Assembly: GCA_023078555.1 (NCBI GenBank)
Contig: CM041197.1
Span: 5,601,810-5,665,809 of the forward strand
Source of the DNA: Ulva prolifera
Taxonomy: Eukaryota; Chlorophyta; Ulvophyceae; Ulvales; Ulvaceae
DNA length: 64,000 nt
Direction: 5' to 3'
Every line of letters starts with the position of its first letter. Position 1 is the stretch's first letter. Below the pieces are notes generated by a model that had not been told where the DNA came from, made no database searches, and saw only the letters and a list, made by a program, of their open reading frames with translations. The translations under genes were made by a program, and so were the position numbers. Below are positions 32,001-46,741 of this stretch, piece after piece.

Positions 32001-35000
32001 TGCTTTACTACAACACACTCTACACATGACATAGGTGTATGTGACCTTTGGGCACGTCCGTTAAAGCGCAACCGGCGTCCCTGTCACCTAGTAGTTGAAA
32101 AGTTCACAGGCGCTGTACATGGCATGCATTTACTCAGCGAGAAGAGAATTCGACACATTGGATCAGAGCGCTACTCTAGAACACACTTATCACAAGACAT
32201 ATGTGTGTGTGACCTTTGCGCACGTCCGTTAAGAGCAACATGCTTCCCTGTCACCTTGAAGTTGAAAAGTTCACAGGTGCTGAATATGTAATGTATTGGC
32301 TCATCGAGAATTGATTTTCCACACGTCGAAGTTGAGTGCTTCACTACACCACACTCTTCACATGACATAGGTGTGTGTGACCTTTGCGCACGTCCGTTAA
32401 GAGCAACATGCTTCCCTGTCACCTTGAAGTTGAAAAGTTCACAGGTGCTGAATATGTAATGTATTGGCTCATCGAGAAAAGAGTTTCCACACGTCGAAGT
32501 TGGGTGCTTTACTACAACACACTATTCACATGACATAGGTGTGTGTGACCTTTGCGCACGTCCGTTAAGAGCAACATGCTTCCCTGTCACCTAGTAGTTG
32601 AAAAGTTCACAGGCGCTGTATATGGCATGCATTTACTCAGCGAGAAGAGAATTCGACACATTGGATCAGAGCGCTACTCTAGAACACACTTATCACAAGA
32701 CATATGTGTGTGTGACCTTTGCGCACGTCCGTTAAGAGCAACATGTTTCCCTGTCACCTTGAAGTTGAAAAGTTCACAGGTGCTGGATATGTAATGTATT
32801 GGCTCATCGAGAAATGATTTTTCACACGTCGAAGTTGAGTGCTTCTCTACAACACACTCTTCACATGACATAGGTGTGTGTGACCTTTGCGCACGTCCGT
32901 TAAAGCGCAACCGGCGTCCCTGTCACCTTGAAGTTGAAAAGTTCACAGGTGCTGGATATGTAATGTATTGGCTCATCGAGAAAAGATTTTCCACACGTCG
33001 AAGTTGAGTGCTTTACTGCAACAGACTCTACACATGACATAGGTGTGTGTTACCTTTTCGCACGTCCGTTAAGAGCAACATGCTTCCCTGTCACCTTGAA
33101 GTTGAAAAGTTCACAGGTGCTGGATATGTAATGTATTGGCTCATCGAGAAAAGATTTTCCACACGTCGAAGTTGAGTGCTTTACTGCAACAGACTCTACA
33201 CATGACATAGGTGTGTGTTACCTTTGCGCACGTCCGTTAAGAGCAACATGCTTCCCTGTCACCTTGAAGTTGAAAAGTTCACAGGTGCTGAATATGTAAT
33301 GTATTGGCTCATCGAGAAATGATTTTTCACACGTCGAAGTTAAGTGCTTTACTACAACACACTCTACACATGACATAGGTGTATGTGACCTTTGGGCACG
33401 TCCGTTAAAGCGCAACCGGCGTCCCTGTCACCTAGTAGTTGAAAAGTTCACAGGCGCTGTATATGGCATGCATTTACTCAGCGAGAAGAGAATTCGACAC
33501 ATTGGATCAGAGCGCTACTCTAGAACACACTTATCACAAGACATATGTGTGTGTGACCTTTGCGCACGTCCGTTAAGAGCAACATGCTTCCCTGTCACCT
33601 TGAAGTTGAAAAGTTCACAGGTGCTGAATATGTAATGTATTGGCTCATCGAGACAAGATTTTCCACACGTCAAAGTTGAGTGCTTTACTACAACACACTC
33701 TTCACATGACATAGGTGTGTTTGACCTTTGCGCACGTCCGTTCAGAGCAACATGCTTCCCTGTCACCTTGAAGTTGAAAAGTTCACAGGTGCTAAATATG
33801 TAATGTATTGGCTCATCGAGAAATGATTTTTCACACGTCGAAGTTGAGTGCTTCACTACACCACACTCTTCACATGACATAGGTGTGTGTGACCTTTGCG
33901 CACGTCTGTTAAGAGCAACATGCTTCCCTGTCACCTTGAAGTTGAAAAGTTCACAGGTGCTGATTATGTAATGTATTGGCTCATCGAGAAATGATTTTTC
34001 ACACGTCGAAGTTAAGTGCTTTACTACAACACACTCTACACATGACATAGGTGTGTGTGACCTTTGCGCACGTCCGTTAAAGCGCAACCGGCGTCCCTGT
34101 CACCTAGTAGTTGAAAAGTTCACAGGCGCTGTATATGGCATGCATTTACTCAGCGAGAAGAGAATTCGACACATTGGATCAGAGCGCTACTCTAGAACAC
34201 ACTTATCACAAGACATATGTGTGTGTGACCTTTGCGCACGTCCGTTAAGAGCAACATGTTTCCCTGTCACCTTGAAGTTGAAAAGTTCACAGGTGCTGGA
34301 TATGTAATGTATTGGCTCATCGAGAAAAGATTTTCCACACGTCGAAGTTGAGTGCTTTACTGCAACAGACTCTACACATGACATAGGTGTGTGTTACCTT
34401 TGCGCACGTCCGTTAAGAGCAACATGCTTCCCTGTCACCTTGAAGTTGAAAAGTTCACAGGTGCTGAATATGTAATGTATTGGCTCATCGAGAAATGATT
34501 TTTCACACGTCGAAGTTAAGTGCTTTACTACAACACACTCTACACATGACATAGGTGTATGTGACCTTTGGGCACGTCCGTTAAAGCGCAACCGGCGTCC
34601 CTGTCACCTAGTAGTTGAAAAGTTCACAGGCGCTGTATATGGCATGCATTTACTCAGCGAGAAGAGAATTCGACACATTGGATCAGAGCGCTACTCTAGA
34701 ACACACTTATCACAAGACATATGTGTGTGTGACCTTTGCGCACGTCCGTTAAGAGCAACATGCTTCCCTGTCACCTTGAAGTTGAAAAGTTCACAGGTGC
34801 TGAATATGTAATGTATTGGCTCATCGAGAATTGATTTTCCACACGTCGAAGTTGAGTGCTTCACTACACCACACTCTTCACATGACATAGGTGTGTGTGA
34901 CCTTTGCGCACGTCCGTTAAGAGCAACATGCTTCCCTGTCACCTTGAAGTTGAAAAGTTCACAGGTGCTGAATATGTAATGTATTGGCTCATCGAGAAAA

Positions 35001-36440
35001 GAGTTTCCACACGTCGAAGTTGGGTGCTTTACTACAACACACTATTCACATGACATAGGTGTGTGTGACCTTTGCGCACGTCCGTTAAGAGCAACATGCT
35101 TCCCTGTCACCTAGTAGTTGAAAAGTTGACAGGCGCTGTATATGGCATGCATTTACTCAGCGAGAAGAGAATTCGACACATTGGATCAGAGCGCTACTCT
35201 AGAACACACTTATCACAAGACATAGGTGTGTGTGACCTTTGCGCACGTCCGTTAAGAGCAACATGCTTCCCTGTCACCTTGAAGTTGAAAAGTTCACAGG
35301 TGCTGAATATGTAATGTATTGGCTCATCGAGAAAAGATTTTTCACACGTCGAAGTTGAATGCTTTACTACAACACACTTAACACAAGATATAGGTGTGTG
35401 TGACCTTTGCGCACGTCCGTTAAAGCGCAACCGGGTTCCCTGTCACCTTGAAGTTGAAAAGTTCACAGGTGCTGAATATGTAATGTATTGGCTCATCGAG
35501 AAATGATTTTCCACACGTCGAAGTTGAGTGCTTTACTACAACACACTCTTCACATGACATAGGTGTGTGTGACCTTTGCGCACGTCCGTTAAGAGCAACA
35601 TGCTTCCCTGTCACCTAGTAGTTGAAAAGTTGACAGGCGCTGTATATGGCATGCATTTACTCAGCGAGAAGAGAATTCGACACATTGGATCAGAGCGCTA
35701 CTCTAGAACACACTTATCACAAGACATATGTGTGTGTGACCTTTGCGCACGTCCGTTAAGAGCAACATGTTTCCCTGTCACCTTGAAGTTGAAAAGTTCA
35801 CAGGTGCTAGATATGTAATGTATTGGCTCATCGAGAAATGATTTTTCACACGTCGAAGTTGAGTGCTTCACTACACCACACTCTTCACATGACATAGGTG
35901 TGTGTGACCTTTGCGCACGTCCGTTAAGAGCAACATGCTTCCCTGTCACCTAGTAGTTGAAAAGTTCACAGGCGCTGTATATGGCATGCATTTACTCAGC
36001 GAGAAGAGAATTCGACACATTGGATCAGAGCGCTACTCTAGAACACACTTATCACAAGACATATGTGTGTGTGACCTTTGCGCACGTCCGTTAAGAGCAA
36101 CATGTTTCCCTGTCACCTTGAAGTTGAAAAGTTCACAGGTGCTGGATATGTAATGTATTGGCTCATCGAGAAATGATTTTTCACACGTCGAAGTTGAGTG
36201 CTTCTCTACAACACACTCTTCACATGACATAGGTGTGTGTGACCTTTGCGCACGTCTGTTAAGAGCAACATGCTTCCCTGTCACCTTGAAGTTGAAAAGT
36301 TCACAGGTGCTGATTATGTAATGTATTGGCTCATCGAGAAATGATTTTTCACACGTCGAAGTTAAGTGCTTTCCTACAACACACTCTACACATGACATAG
36401 GTGTGTGTGACCTTTGCGCACGTCCGTTAAAGCGCAACCG
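29013..36440 (+). repeat. Region of about 15-monomer (2520-bp) higher-order repeats
   Basis: Variant strings that start near 29013 recur near 31533 and 34053, at 2520-bp steps of exactly 15 monomers. Markers include gtgtgtgttacc, gtatgtgacctttgggcac and gtcgaagttaagtgc. The 31533 and 34053 copies agree for more than 1.2 kb. The step from 29013 to 31533 contains internal rearrangement, with extra gagacaag-type B monomers. The same string also occurs near 21957-23200, 9576 bp (57 monomers) before its 31.5-kb copy. The right edge is approximate. Confidence 0.75.
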
Positions 36441-36659
36441 GCGTCCCTGTCACCTAGTAGTTGAAAAGTTCACAGGCGCTGTATATGGCATGCATTTACT
36501 CAGCGAGAAGAGAATTCGACACATTGGATCAGAGCGCTACTCTAGAACACACTTATCACAAGACATATGTGTGTGTGACCTTTGCGCACGTCCGTTAAGA
36601 GCAACATGTTTCCCTGTCACCTTGAAGTTGAAAAGTTCACAGGTGCTAGATATGTAATG

Positions 36660-39600
36660 TATTGGCTCATCGAGAAATGATTTTTCACACGTCGAAGTTG
36701 AGTGCTTTACTGCAACAGACTCTACACATGACATAGGTGTGTGTGACCTTTGCGCACGTCCGTTAAAGCGCAACCGGCTTCCCCGTCACCTAGTAGTTGA
36801 AAAGTTCACAGGCGCTGTATATGGCATGCATTTACTCAGCGAGAAGAGAATTCGACACATTGGATCAGAGCGCTACTCTAGAACACACTTATCACAAGAA
36901 ATATGTGTGTATGACCTTTGCGCACGTCCGTTAAGAGCAACATGCTTCCCTGTCACCTTGAAGTTGAAAAGTTCACAGGTGCTGGATATGTAATGTATTG
37001 GCTCATCGAGAAAAGATTTTCCACACGTCGAAGTTGAGTGCTTTACTGCAACAGACTCTACACATGACATAGGTGTGTGTGACCTTTGCGCACGTCCGTT
37101 AAAGCGCAACCGGCTTCCCCGTCACCTGGTAGTTGAAAAGTTCACCGGCGCTGTATATGGCATGCATTTACTCAGCGAGAAGAGAATTCGACACATTGGA
37201 TCAGAGCGCTACTCTAGAACACACTTATCACAAGAAATATGTGTGTATGACCTTTGCGCACGTCCGTTAAGAGCAACATGCTTCCCTGTCACCTTGAAGT
37301 TGAAAAGTTCACAGGTGCTGAATATGTAATGTATTGGCTCATCGAGAAAAGATTTTTCACACGTCGAAATTGAGTGCTTTACTACAACACACTCTACACA
37401 TGACATAGGTGTTTGTGACCTTTGCGCACGTCCGTTAAAGTGCAACCGGCGTCCCTGTCACCTAGTAGTTGAAAAGTTCACAGGTGCTGGATATGTAATG
37501 TATTGGCTCATCGAGAAAAGATTTTCCACACGTCGAAGTTGAGTGCTTTACTACAACACACTCTTCACATGATATAGGTGTGTGTGACCTTTGCGCACGT
37601 CCGTTAAAGCGCAACCGGGTTCCCTGTCACCTTGAAGTTGAAAAGTTCACAGGTGCTGGATATGTAATGTATTGGCTCATCGAGAAAAGATTTTCCACAC
37701 GTCGAATTTGAGTGCTTCACTACAACACACTCTTCACATGACATAGGTGTGTGTGACCTTTGCGCACGTCCGTTAAGAGCAACATGCTTCCCTGTCACCT
37801 TGAAGTTGAAAAGTTCACAGGTGCTGAATATGTAATGTATTGGCTCATCGAGAAAAGATTTCCACACGTCGAAGTTGAGTGCTTCACTACAACACACTCT
37901 TCACATGACATAGGTGTGTGTGACCTTTGCGCACGTCCGTTAAGAGCAACATGCTTCCCTGTCACCTTGAAGTTGAAAAGTTCACAGGTGCTGAATATGT
38001 AATGTATTGGCTCATCGAGAAATGATTTTTCACACGTCGAAGTTGAGTGCTTCACTTCAACACACTCTTCACATGACATAGGTGTGTGTGACCTTTGCGC
38101 ACGTCCGTTAAGAGCAACATGCTTCCCTGTCACCTTGAAGTTGAAAAGTTCACAGGTGCTGAATATGTAATGTATTGGCTCATCGAGAAAAGATTTTCCA
38201 CACGTCAAAGTTGAGTGCTTTACTACAACACACTCTTCACATGACATAGGTGTGTGTGACCTTTGCGCACGTCCGTTCAGAGCAACATGCTTCCCTGTCA
38301 CCTTGAAGTTGAAAAGTTCACAGGTGCTGAATATGTAATGTATTGGCTCATCGAGAAACGATTTTCCACACGTCGAAGTTGAGTGCTTTACTACAACACA
38401 CTCTTCACATGACATAGGTGTGTGTGACCTTTGCGCACGTCCGTTAAGAGCAACATGCTTCCCTGTCACCTTGAAGTTGAAAAGTTCACAGGTGCTGAAT
38501 ATGTAATGTATTGGCTCATCGAGAAATGATTTTTCACACGTCGAAGTTGAGTGCTTTACTACAACACACTTAACACAAGATATAGGTGTGTGTGACCTTT
38601 GCGCACGTCCGTTAAAGCGCAACCGGGTTCCCTGTCACCTTGAAGTTGAAAAGTTCACAGGTGCTGGATATGTAATGTATTTACTCAGCGTGAAGAGAAT
38701 TCGACACATTGGATCAGAGCGCTACTCTAGAACACACTTATCACAAGACATAGGTGTGTGTGACCTTTGCGCACGTCCGTTAAGAGCAACATGTTTCTCT
38801 GTCACCTTGAAGTTGAAAAGTTCACAGGTGCTGGATATGTAATGTATTGGCTCATCGAGAAAAGATTTTCCACACGTCGAAGTTGAGTGCTTTACTGCAA
38901 CAGACTCTACACATGACATAGGTGTGTGTGAACTTTGCGCACGTCCGTTAAAGCGCAACCGGCTTCCCCGTCACCTAGTAGTTGAAAAGTTCACAGGCGC
39001 TGTATATGGCATGCATTTACTCATCGAGAAGAGAATTCGACACATTGGATCAGAGCGCTACTCTAGAACACACTTATCACAAGATATATGTGTGTATGAC
39101 CTTTGCGCACGTCCGTTAAGAGCAACATGCTTCCCTGTCACCTTGAAGTTGAAAAGTTCACAGGTGCTGAATATGTAATGTATTGGCTCATCGAGAAATG
39201 ATTTTTCACACGTCGAAGTTGAGTGCTTTACTGCAACAGACTCTACACATGACATAGGTGTGTGTGACCTTTGCGCACGTCCGTTAAAGCGCAACCGGCT
39301 TCCCCGTCACCTAGTAGTTGAAAAGTTCACAGGCGCTGTATATGGCATGCATTTACTCAGCGAGAAGAGAATTCGACACATTGGATCAGAGCGCTACTCT
39401 AGAACACACTTATCACAAGAAATATGTGTGTATGACCTTTGCGCACGTCCGTTAAGAGCAACATGCTTCCCTGTCACCTTGAAGTTGAAAAGTTCACAGG
39501 TGCTGGATATGTAATGTATTGGCTCATCGAGAAAAGATTTTCCACACGTCGAAGTTGAGTGCTTTACTGCAACAGACTCTACACATGACATAGGTGTGTG

Positions 39601-41870
39601 TGACCTTTGCGCACGTCCGTTAAAGCGCAACCGGCTTCCCCGTCACCTGGTAGTTGAAAAGTTCACCGGCGCTGTATATGGCATGCATTTACTCAGCGAG
39701 AAGAGAATTCGACACATTGGATCAGAGCGCTACTCTAGAACACACTCATCACAAGAAATATGTGTGTATGACCTTTGCGCACGTCCGTTAAGAGCAACAT
39801 GCTTCCCTGTCACCTTGAAGTTGAAAAGTTCACAGGTGCTGAATATGTAATGTATTGGCTCATCGAGAAAAGATTTTTCACACGTCGAAATTGAGTGCTT
39901 TACTACAACACACTCTACACATGACATAGGTGTTTGTGACCTTTGCGCACGTCCGTTAAAGTGCAACCGGCGTCCCTGTCACCTAGTAGTTGAAAAGTTC
40001 ACAGGTGCTGGATATGTAATGTATTGGCTCATCGAGAAAAGATTTTCCACACGTCGAAGTTGAGTGCTTTACTACAACACACTCTTCACATGATATAGGT
40101 GTGTGTGACCTTTGCGCACGTCCGTTAAAGCGCAACCGGGTTCCCTGTCACCTTGAAGTTGAAAAGTTCACAGGTGCTGGATATGTAATGTATTGGCTCA
40201 TCGAGAAAAGATTTTCCACACGTCGAATTTGAGTGCTTCACTACAACACACTCTTCACATGACATAGGTGTGTGTGACCTTTGCGCACGTCCGTTATGAG
40301 CAACATGCTTCCCTGTCACCTTGAAGTTGAAAAGTTCACAGGTGCTGAATATGTAATGTATTGGCTCATCGAGAAAAGATTTCCACACGTCGAAGTTGAG
40401 TGCTTCACTACAACACACTCTTCACATGACATAGGTGTGTGTGACCTTTGCGCAAGTCCGTTAAGAGCAACATGCTTCCCTGTCACCTTGAAGTTGAAAA
40501 GTTCACAGGTGCTGAATATGTAATGTATTGGCTCATCGAGAAATGATTTTTCACACGTCGAAGTTGAGTGCTTCACTTCAACACACTCTTCACATGACAT
40601 AGGTGTGTGTGACCTTTGCGCACGTCCGTTAAGAGCAACATGCTTCCCTGTCACCTTGAAGTTGAAAAGTTCACAGGTGCTGAATATGTAATGTATTGGC
40701 TCATCGAGAAAAGATTTTCCACACGTCAAAGTTGAGTGCTTTACTACAACACACTCTTCACATGGCATAGGTGTGTGTGACCTTTGCGCACGTCCGTTAA
40801 GAGCAACATGCTTCCCTGTCACCTTGAAGTTGAAAAGTTCACAGGTGCTGAATATGTAATGTATTGGCTCATCGAGAAACGATTTTCCACACGTCGAAGT
40901 TGAGTGCTTTACTACAACACACTCTTCACATGACATAGGTGTGTGTGACCTTTGCGCACGTCCGTTAAGAGCAACATGCTTCCCTGTCACCTTGAAGTTG
41001 AAAAGTTCACAGGTGCTGAATATGTAATGTATTGGCTCATCGAGAAATGATTTTTCACACGTCGAAGTTGAGTGCTTTACTACAACACACTTAACACAAG
41101 ATATAGGTGTGTGTGACCTTTGCGCACGTCCGTTAAAGCGCAACCGGGTTCCCTGTCACCTTGAAGTTGAAAAGTTCACAGGTGCTGGATATGTAATGTA
41201 TTGGCTCATCGAGAAATGATTTTCCACACGTCGAAGTTGAGTGCTTCACTACACGACACTCTTCACATGACATAGGTGTGTCTGACCTTTGCGCACGTCC
41301 GTTAAGAGCAACATGCTTCCCTGTCACCTAGTAGTTGAAAAGTTCACAGGCGCTGTATATGGCATGCATTTACTCAGCGTGAAGAGAATTCGACACATTG
41401 GATCAGAGCGCTACTCTAGAACACACTTATCACAAGACATAGGTGTGTGTGACCTTTGCGCACGTCCGTTAAGAGCAACATGTTTCTCTGTCACCTTGAA
41501 GTTGAAAAGTTCACAGGTGCTGGATATGTAATGTATTGGCTCATCGAGAAAAGATTTTCCACACGTCGAAGTTGAGTGCTTTACTGCAACAGACTCTACA
41601 CATGACATAGGTGTGTGTGAACTTTGCGCACGTCCGTTAAAGCGCAACCGGCTTCCCCGTCACCTAGTAGTTGAAAAGTTCACAGGCGCTGTATATGGCA
41701 TGCATTTACTCATCGAGAAGAGAATTCGACACATTGGATCAGAGCGCTACTCTAGAACACACTTATCACAAGATATATGTGTGTATGACCTTTGCGCACG
41801 TCCGTTAAGAGCAACATGCTTCCCTGTCACCTTGAAGTTGAAAAGTTCACAGGTGCTGAATATGTAATGT
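36660..41870 (+). repeat. Tandem pair of 15-monomer units (2521 bp; second copy one monomer longer)
   Basis: Strings at about 36660-39180 recur at about 39181-41870. The shift is 2521 bp through the first two thirds and 2689 bp after 38.68 kb versus 41.2 kb. The 168-bp change comes from a B-to-A hybrid monomer in the first copy. Shared markers include cacctggtagttg with ttcaccggcg, cgtcgaaattgag, cgtcgaatttgag and the shortened agatttccac B form. Confidence 0.83.
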
Positions 41871-44245
41871 ATTGGCTCATCGAGAAATGATTTTTCACAC
41901 GTCGAAGTTAAGTGCTTTACTACAACACACTCTACACATGACATAGGTGTGTGTGACCTTTGCGCACGTCCGTTAAAGCGCAACCGGCGTCCCTGTCACC
42001 TAGTAGTTGAAAAGTTCACAGGTGCTGGATATGTAATGTATTGGCTCATCGAGAAAAGATTTTCCACACGTCGAAGTTGAGTGCTTTACTGCAACACACT
42101 CTTCACATGACATAGGTGTGTGTGACCTTTGCGCACGTCCGTTAAGAGCAACATGCTTCCCTGTCACCTTGAAGTTGAAAAGTTCACAGGTGCTGGATAT
42201 GTAATGTATTGGCTCATCGAGAAATGATTTTCCACACGTCGAAGTTGAGTGCTTCACTACACCACACTCTTCACATGACATAGGTGTGTGTGACCTTTGC
42301 GCACGTCCGTTAAGAGCAACATGCTTCCCTGTCACCTAGTAGTTGAAAAGTTCACAGGCGCTGTATATGGCATGCATTTACTCAGCGTGAAGAGAATTCG
42401 ACACATTGGATCAGAGCGCTACTCTAGAACACACTTATCACAAGACATATGTGTGTGTGACCTTGGCGCACGTCCGTTAAGAGCAACATGTTTCCCTGTC
42501 ACCTTGAAGTTGAAAAGTTCACAGGTGCTGGATATGTAATGTATTGGCTCATCGAGAAAAGATTTTCCACACGTCGAAGTTGAGTGCTTTACTACAGCAC
42601 ACTCTTCACATGATATAGGTGTGTGTGACCTTTGCGCACGTCCGTTAAAGCGCAACCGGGTTCCCTGTCACCTTGAAGTTGAAAAGTTCACAGGTGCTGG
42701 ATATGTAATGTATTGGCTGATCGAGAAAAGATTTTCCACACGTCGAAGTTGAGTGCTTTACTACAGCACACTCTTCACATGATATAGGTGTGTGTGACCT
42801 TTGCGCACGTCCGTTAAAGCGCAACCGGGTTCCCTGTCACCTTGAAGTTGAAAAGTTCACAGGTGCTGGATATGTAATGTATTGGCTCATCGAGAAATGA
42901 TTTTCCACACGTCGAAGTTGAGTGCTTCACTACAACACACTCTTCACATGACATAGGTGTGTATGACCTTTGCGCACGTCCGTTAAGAGCAACATGCTTC
43001 CCTGTCACCTTGAAGTTGAAAAGTTCACAGGTGCTGAATATGTAATGTATTGGCTCATCGAGAAATGATTTTTCACACGTCGAAGTTAAGTGCTTTACTA
43101 CAACACACTCTACACATGACATAGGTGTGTGTGACCTTTGCGCACGTCCGTTAAAGCGCAACCGGCGTCCCTGTCACCTAGTAGTTGAAAAGTTCACAGG
43201 TGCTGGATATGTAATGTATTGGCTCATCGAGAAAAGATTTTCCACACGTCGAAGTTGAGTGCTTTACTGCAACACACTCTTCACATGACATAGGTGTGTG
43301 TGACCTTTGCGCACGTCCGTTAAGAGCAACATGCTTCCCTGTCACCTTGAAGTTGAAAAGTTCACAGGTGCTGGATATGTAATGTATTGGCTCATCGAGA
43401 AATGATTTTCCACACGTCGAAGTTGAGTGCTTCACTACACCACACTCTTCACATGACATAGGTGTGTGTGACCTTTGCGCACGTCCGTTAAGAGCAACAT
43501 GCTTCCCTGTCACCTAGTAGTTGAAAAGTTCACAGGCGCTGTATATGGCATGCATTTACTCAGCGTGAAGAGAATTCGACACATTGGATCAGAGCGCTAC
43601 TCTAGAACACACTTATCACAAGACATATGTGTGTGTGACCTTGGCGCACGTCCGTTAAGAGCAACATGTTTCCCTGTCACCTTGAAGTTGAAAAGTTCAC
43701 AGGTGCTGGATATGTAATGTATTGGCTCATCGAGAAAAGATTTTCCACACGTCGAAGTTGAGTGCTTTACTACAGCACACTCTTCACATGATATAGGTGT
43801 GTGTGACCTTTGCGCACGTCCGTTAAAGCGCAACCGGGTTCCCTGTCACCTTGAAGTTGAAAAGTTCACAGGTGCTGGATATGTAATGTATTGGCAGATC
43901 GAGAAAAGATTTTCCACACGTCGAAGTTGAGTGCTTTACTACAGCACACTCTTCACATGATATAGGTGTGTGTGACCTTTGCGCACGTCCGTTAAAGCGC
44001 AACCGGGTTCCCTGTCACCTTGAAGTTGAAAAGTTCACAGGTGCTGGATATGTAATGTATTGGCTCATCGAGAAATGATTTTCCACACGTCGAAGTTGAG
44101 TGCTTCACTACAACACACTCTTCACATGACATAGGTGTGTGTGACCTTTGCGCACGTCCGTTAAGAGCAACATGCTTCCCTGTCACCTTGAAGTTGAAAA
44201 GTTCACAGGTGCTGAATATGTAATGTATTGGCTCATCGAGAAATG
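41790..44245 (+). repeat. Tandem pair of 7-monomer units (1178 bp)
   Basis: About 2.1 copies of a 1178-bp unit are present. Shared markers are gaccttggcgcacg, ctacagcacactc and ctgcaacacactcttc at a constant 1178-bp offset. One visible difference is ggctgatcgag near 42716 versus ggcagatcgag near 43893. Confidence 0.85.
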
Positions 44246-44529
44246 ATTTTCCACACGTCGAAGTTGAGTGCTTCACTACAACACACTCTTCACATGACAT
44301 AGGTGTGTGTGACCTTTGCGCACGTCCGTTAAGAGCAACATGCTTCCCTGTCACCTTGAAGTTGAAAAGTTCACAGGTGCTGAATATGTAATGTATTGGC
44401 TCATCGAGAAATGATTTTTCACACGTCGAAGTTGAGTGCTTTACTACAACACACTCTACACATGACATAGGTGTGTGTGACCTTTGCGCACGTCCGTTAA
44501 AGCGCAACCGGCGTCCCTGTCACCTAGTA

Positions 44530-46741
44530 GTTGAAAAGTTCACAGGTGCTGGATATGTAATGTATTGGCTCATCGAGAAATGATTTTTCACACGTCGAAG
44601 TTGAGTGCTTTACTACAACACACTTAACACAAGATATAGGTGTGTGTGACCTTTGCGCACGTCCGTTAAAGCGCAACCGGGTTCCCTGTCACCTTGAAGT
44701 TGAAAAGTTCACAGGTGCTGGATATGTAATGTATTGGCTCATCGAGAAATGATTTTCCACACGTCGAAGTTGAGTGCTTCACTACACGACACTCTTCACA
44801 TGACATAGGTGTGTCTGACCTTTGCGCACGTCCGTTAAGAGCAACATGCTTCCCTGTCACCTAGTAGTTGAAAAGTTCACAGGCGCTGTATATGGCATGC
44901 ATTTACTCAGCGTGAAGAGAATTCGACACATTGGATCAGAGCGCTACTCTAGAACACACTTATCACAAGACATAGGTGTGTCTGACCTTTGCGCACGTCC
45001 GTTAAGAGCAACATGCTTCCCTGTCACCTAGTAGTTGAAAAGTTCACAGGCGCTGTATATGGCATGCATTTACTCAGCGTGAAGAGAATTCGACACATTG
45101 GATCAGAGCGCTACTCTAGAACACACTTATCACAAGACATATGTGTGTGTGACCTTGGCGCACGTCCGTTAAGAGCAACATGTTTCCCTGTCACCTTGAA
45201 GTTGAAAAGTTCACAGGTGCTGGATATGTAATGTATTGGCTCATCGAGAAAAGATTTTCCACACGTCGAAGTTGAGTGCTTTACTACAGCACACTCTTCA
45301 CATGATATAGGTGTGTGTGACCTTTGCGCACGTCCGTTAAAGCGCAACCGGGTTCCCTGTCACCTTGAAGTTGAAAAGTTCACAGGTGCTGGATATGTAA
45401 TGTATTGGCTCATCGAGAAATGATTTTTCACACGTCGAAGTTGAGTGCTTTACTACAACACACTTAACACAAGATATAGGTGTGTGTGACCTTTGCGCAC
45501 GTCCGTTAAAGCGCAACCGGGTTCCCTGTCACCTTGAAGTTGAAAAGTTCACAGGTGCTGGATATGTAATGTATTGGCTCATCGAGAAATGATTTTCCAC
45601 ACGTCGAAGTTGAGTGCTTCACTACACGACACTCTTCACATGACATAGGTGTGTCTGACCTTTGCGCACGTCCGTTAAGAGCAACATGCTTCCCTGTCAC
45701 CTTGTAGTTGAAAAGTTCACAGGCGCTGTATATGGCATGCATTTACTCAGCGTGAAGAGAATTCGACACATTGGATCAGAGCGCTACTCTAGAACACACT
45801 TATCACAAGACATAGGTGTGTCTGACCTTTGCGCACGTCCGTTAAGAGCAACATGCTTCCCTGTCACCTAGTAGTTGAAAAGTTCACAGGCGCTGTATAT
45901 GGCATGCATTTACTCAGCGTGAAGAGAATTCGACACATTGGATCAGAGCGCTACTCTAGAACACACTTATCACAAGACATATGTGTGTGTGACCTTGGCG
46001 CACGTCCGTTAAGAGCAACATGTTTCCCTGTCACCTTGAAGTTGAAAAGTTCACAGGTGCTGGATATGTAATGTATTGGCTCATCGAGAAAAGATTTTCC
46101 ACACGTCGAAGTTGAGTGCTTTACTACAGCACACTCTTCACATGATATAGGTGTGTGTGACCTTTGCGCACGTCCGTTAAAGCGCAACCGGGTTCCCTGT
46201 CACCTTGAAGTTGAAAAGTTCACAGGTGCTGGATATGTAATGTATTGGCTCATCGAGAAATGATTTTTCACACGTCGAAGTTGAGTGCTTTACTACAACA
46301 CACTTAACACAAGATATAGGTGTGTGTGACCTTTGCGCACGTCCGTTAAAGCGCAACCGGGTTCCCTGTCACCTTGAAGTTGAAAAGTTCACAGGTGCTG
46401 GATATGTAATGTATTGGCTCATCGAGAAATGATTTTCCACACGTCGAAGTTGAGTGCTTCACTACACGACACTCTTCACATGACATAGGTGTGTCTGACC
46501 TTTGCGCACGTCCGTTAAGAGCAACATGCTTCCCTGTCACCTTGTAGTTGAAAAGTTCACAGGCGCTGTATATGGCATGCATTTACTCAGCGTGAAGAGA
46601 ATTCGACACATTGGATCAGAGCGCTACTCTAGAACACACTTATCACAAAACATAGGTGTGTCTGACCTTTGCGCACGTCCGTTAAGAGCAACATGCTTCC
46701 CTGTCACCTAGTAGTTGAAAAGTTCACAGGCGCTGTATATG
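44530..46741 (+). repeat. Tandem array of 5-monomer units (840 bp, about 2.6 copies)
   Basis: The same ordered five monomers recur at an 840-bp period starting near 44530, 45370 and 46210. Markers are ctacacgacactc, gtgtgtctgacc, two adjacent type A monomers and gaccttggcgcacg. The second and third copies share caccttgtagttg where the first has cacctagtagttg, so copy order can be inferred. The right edge falls in an A-to-B hybrid monomer near 46741. Confidence 0.87.
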
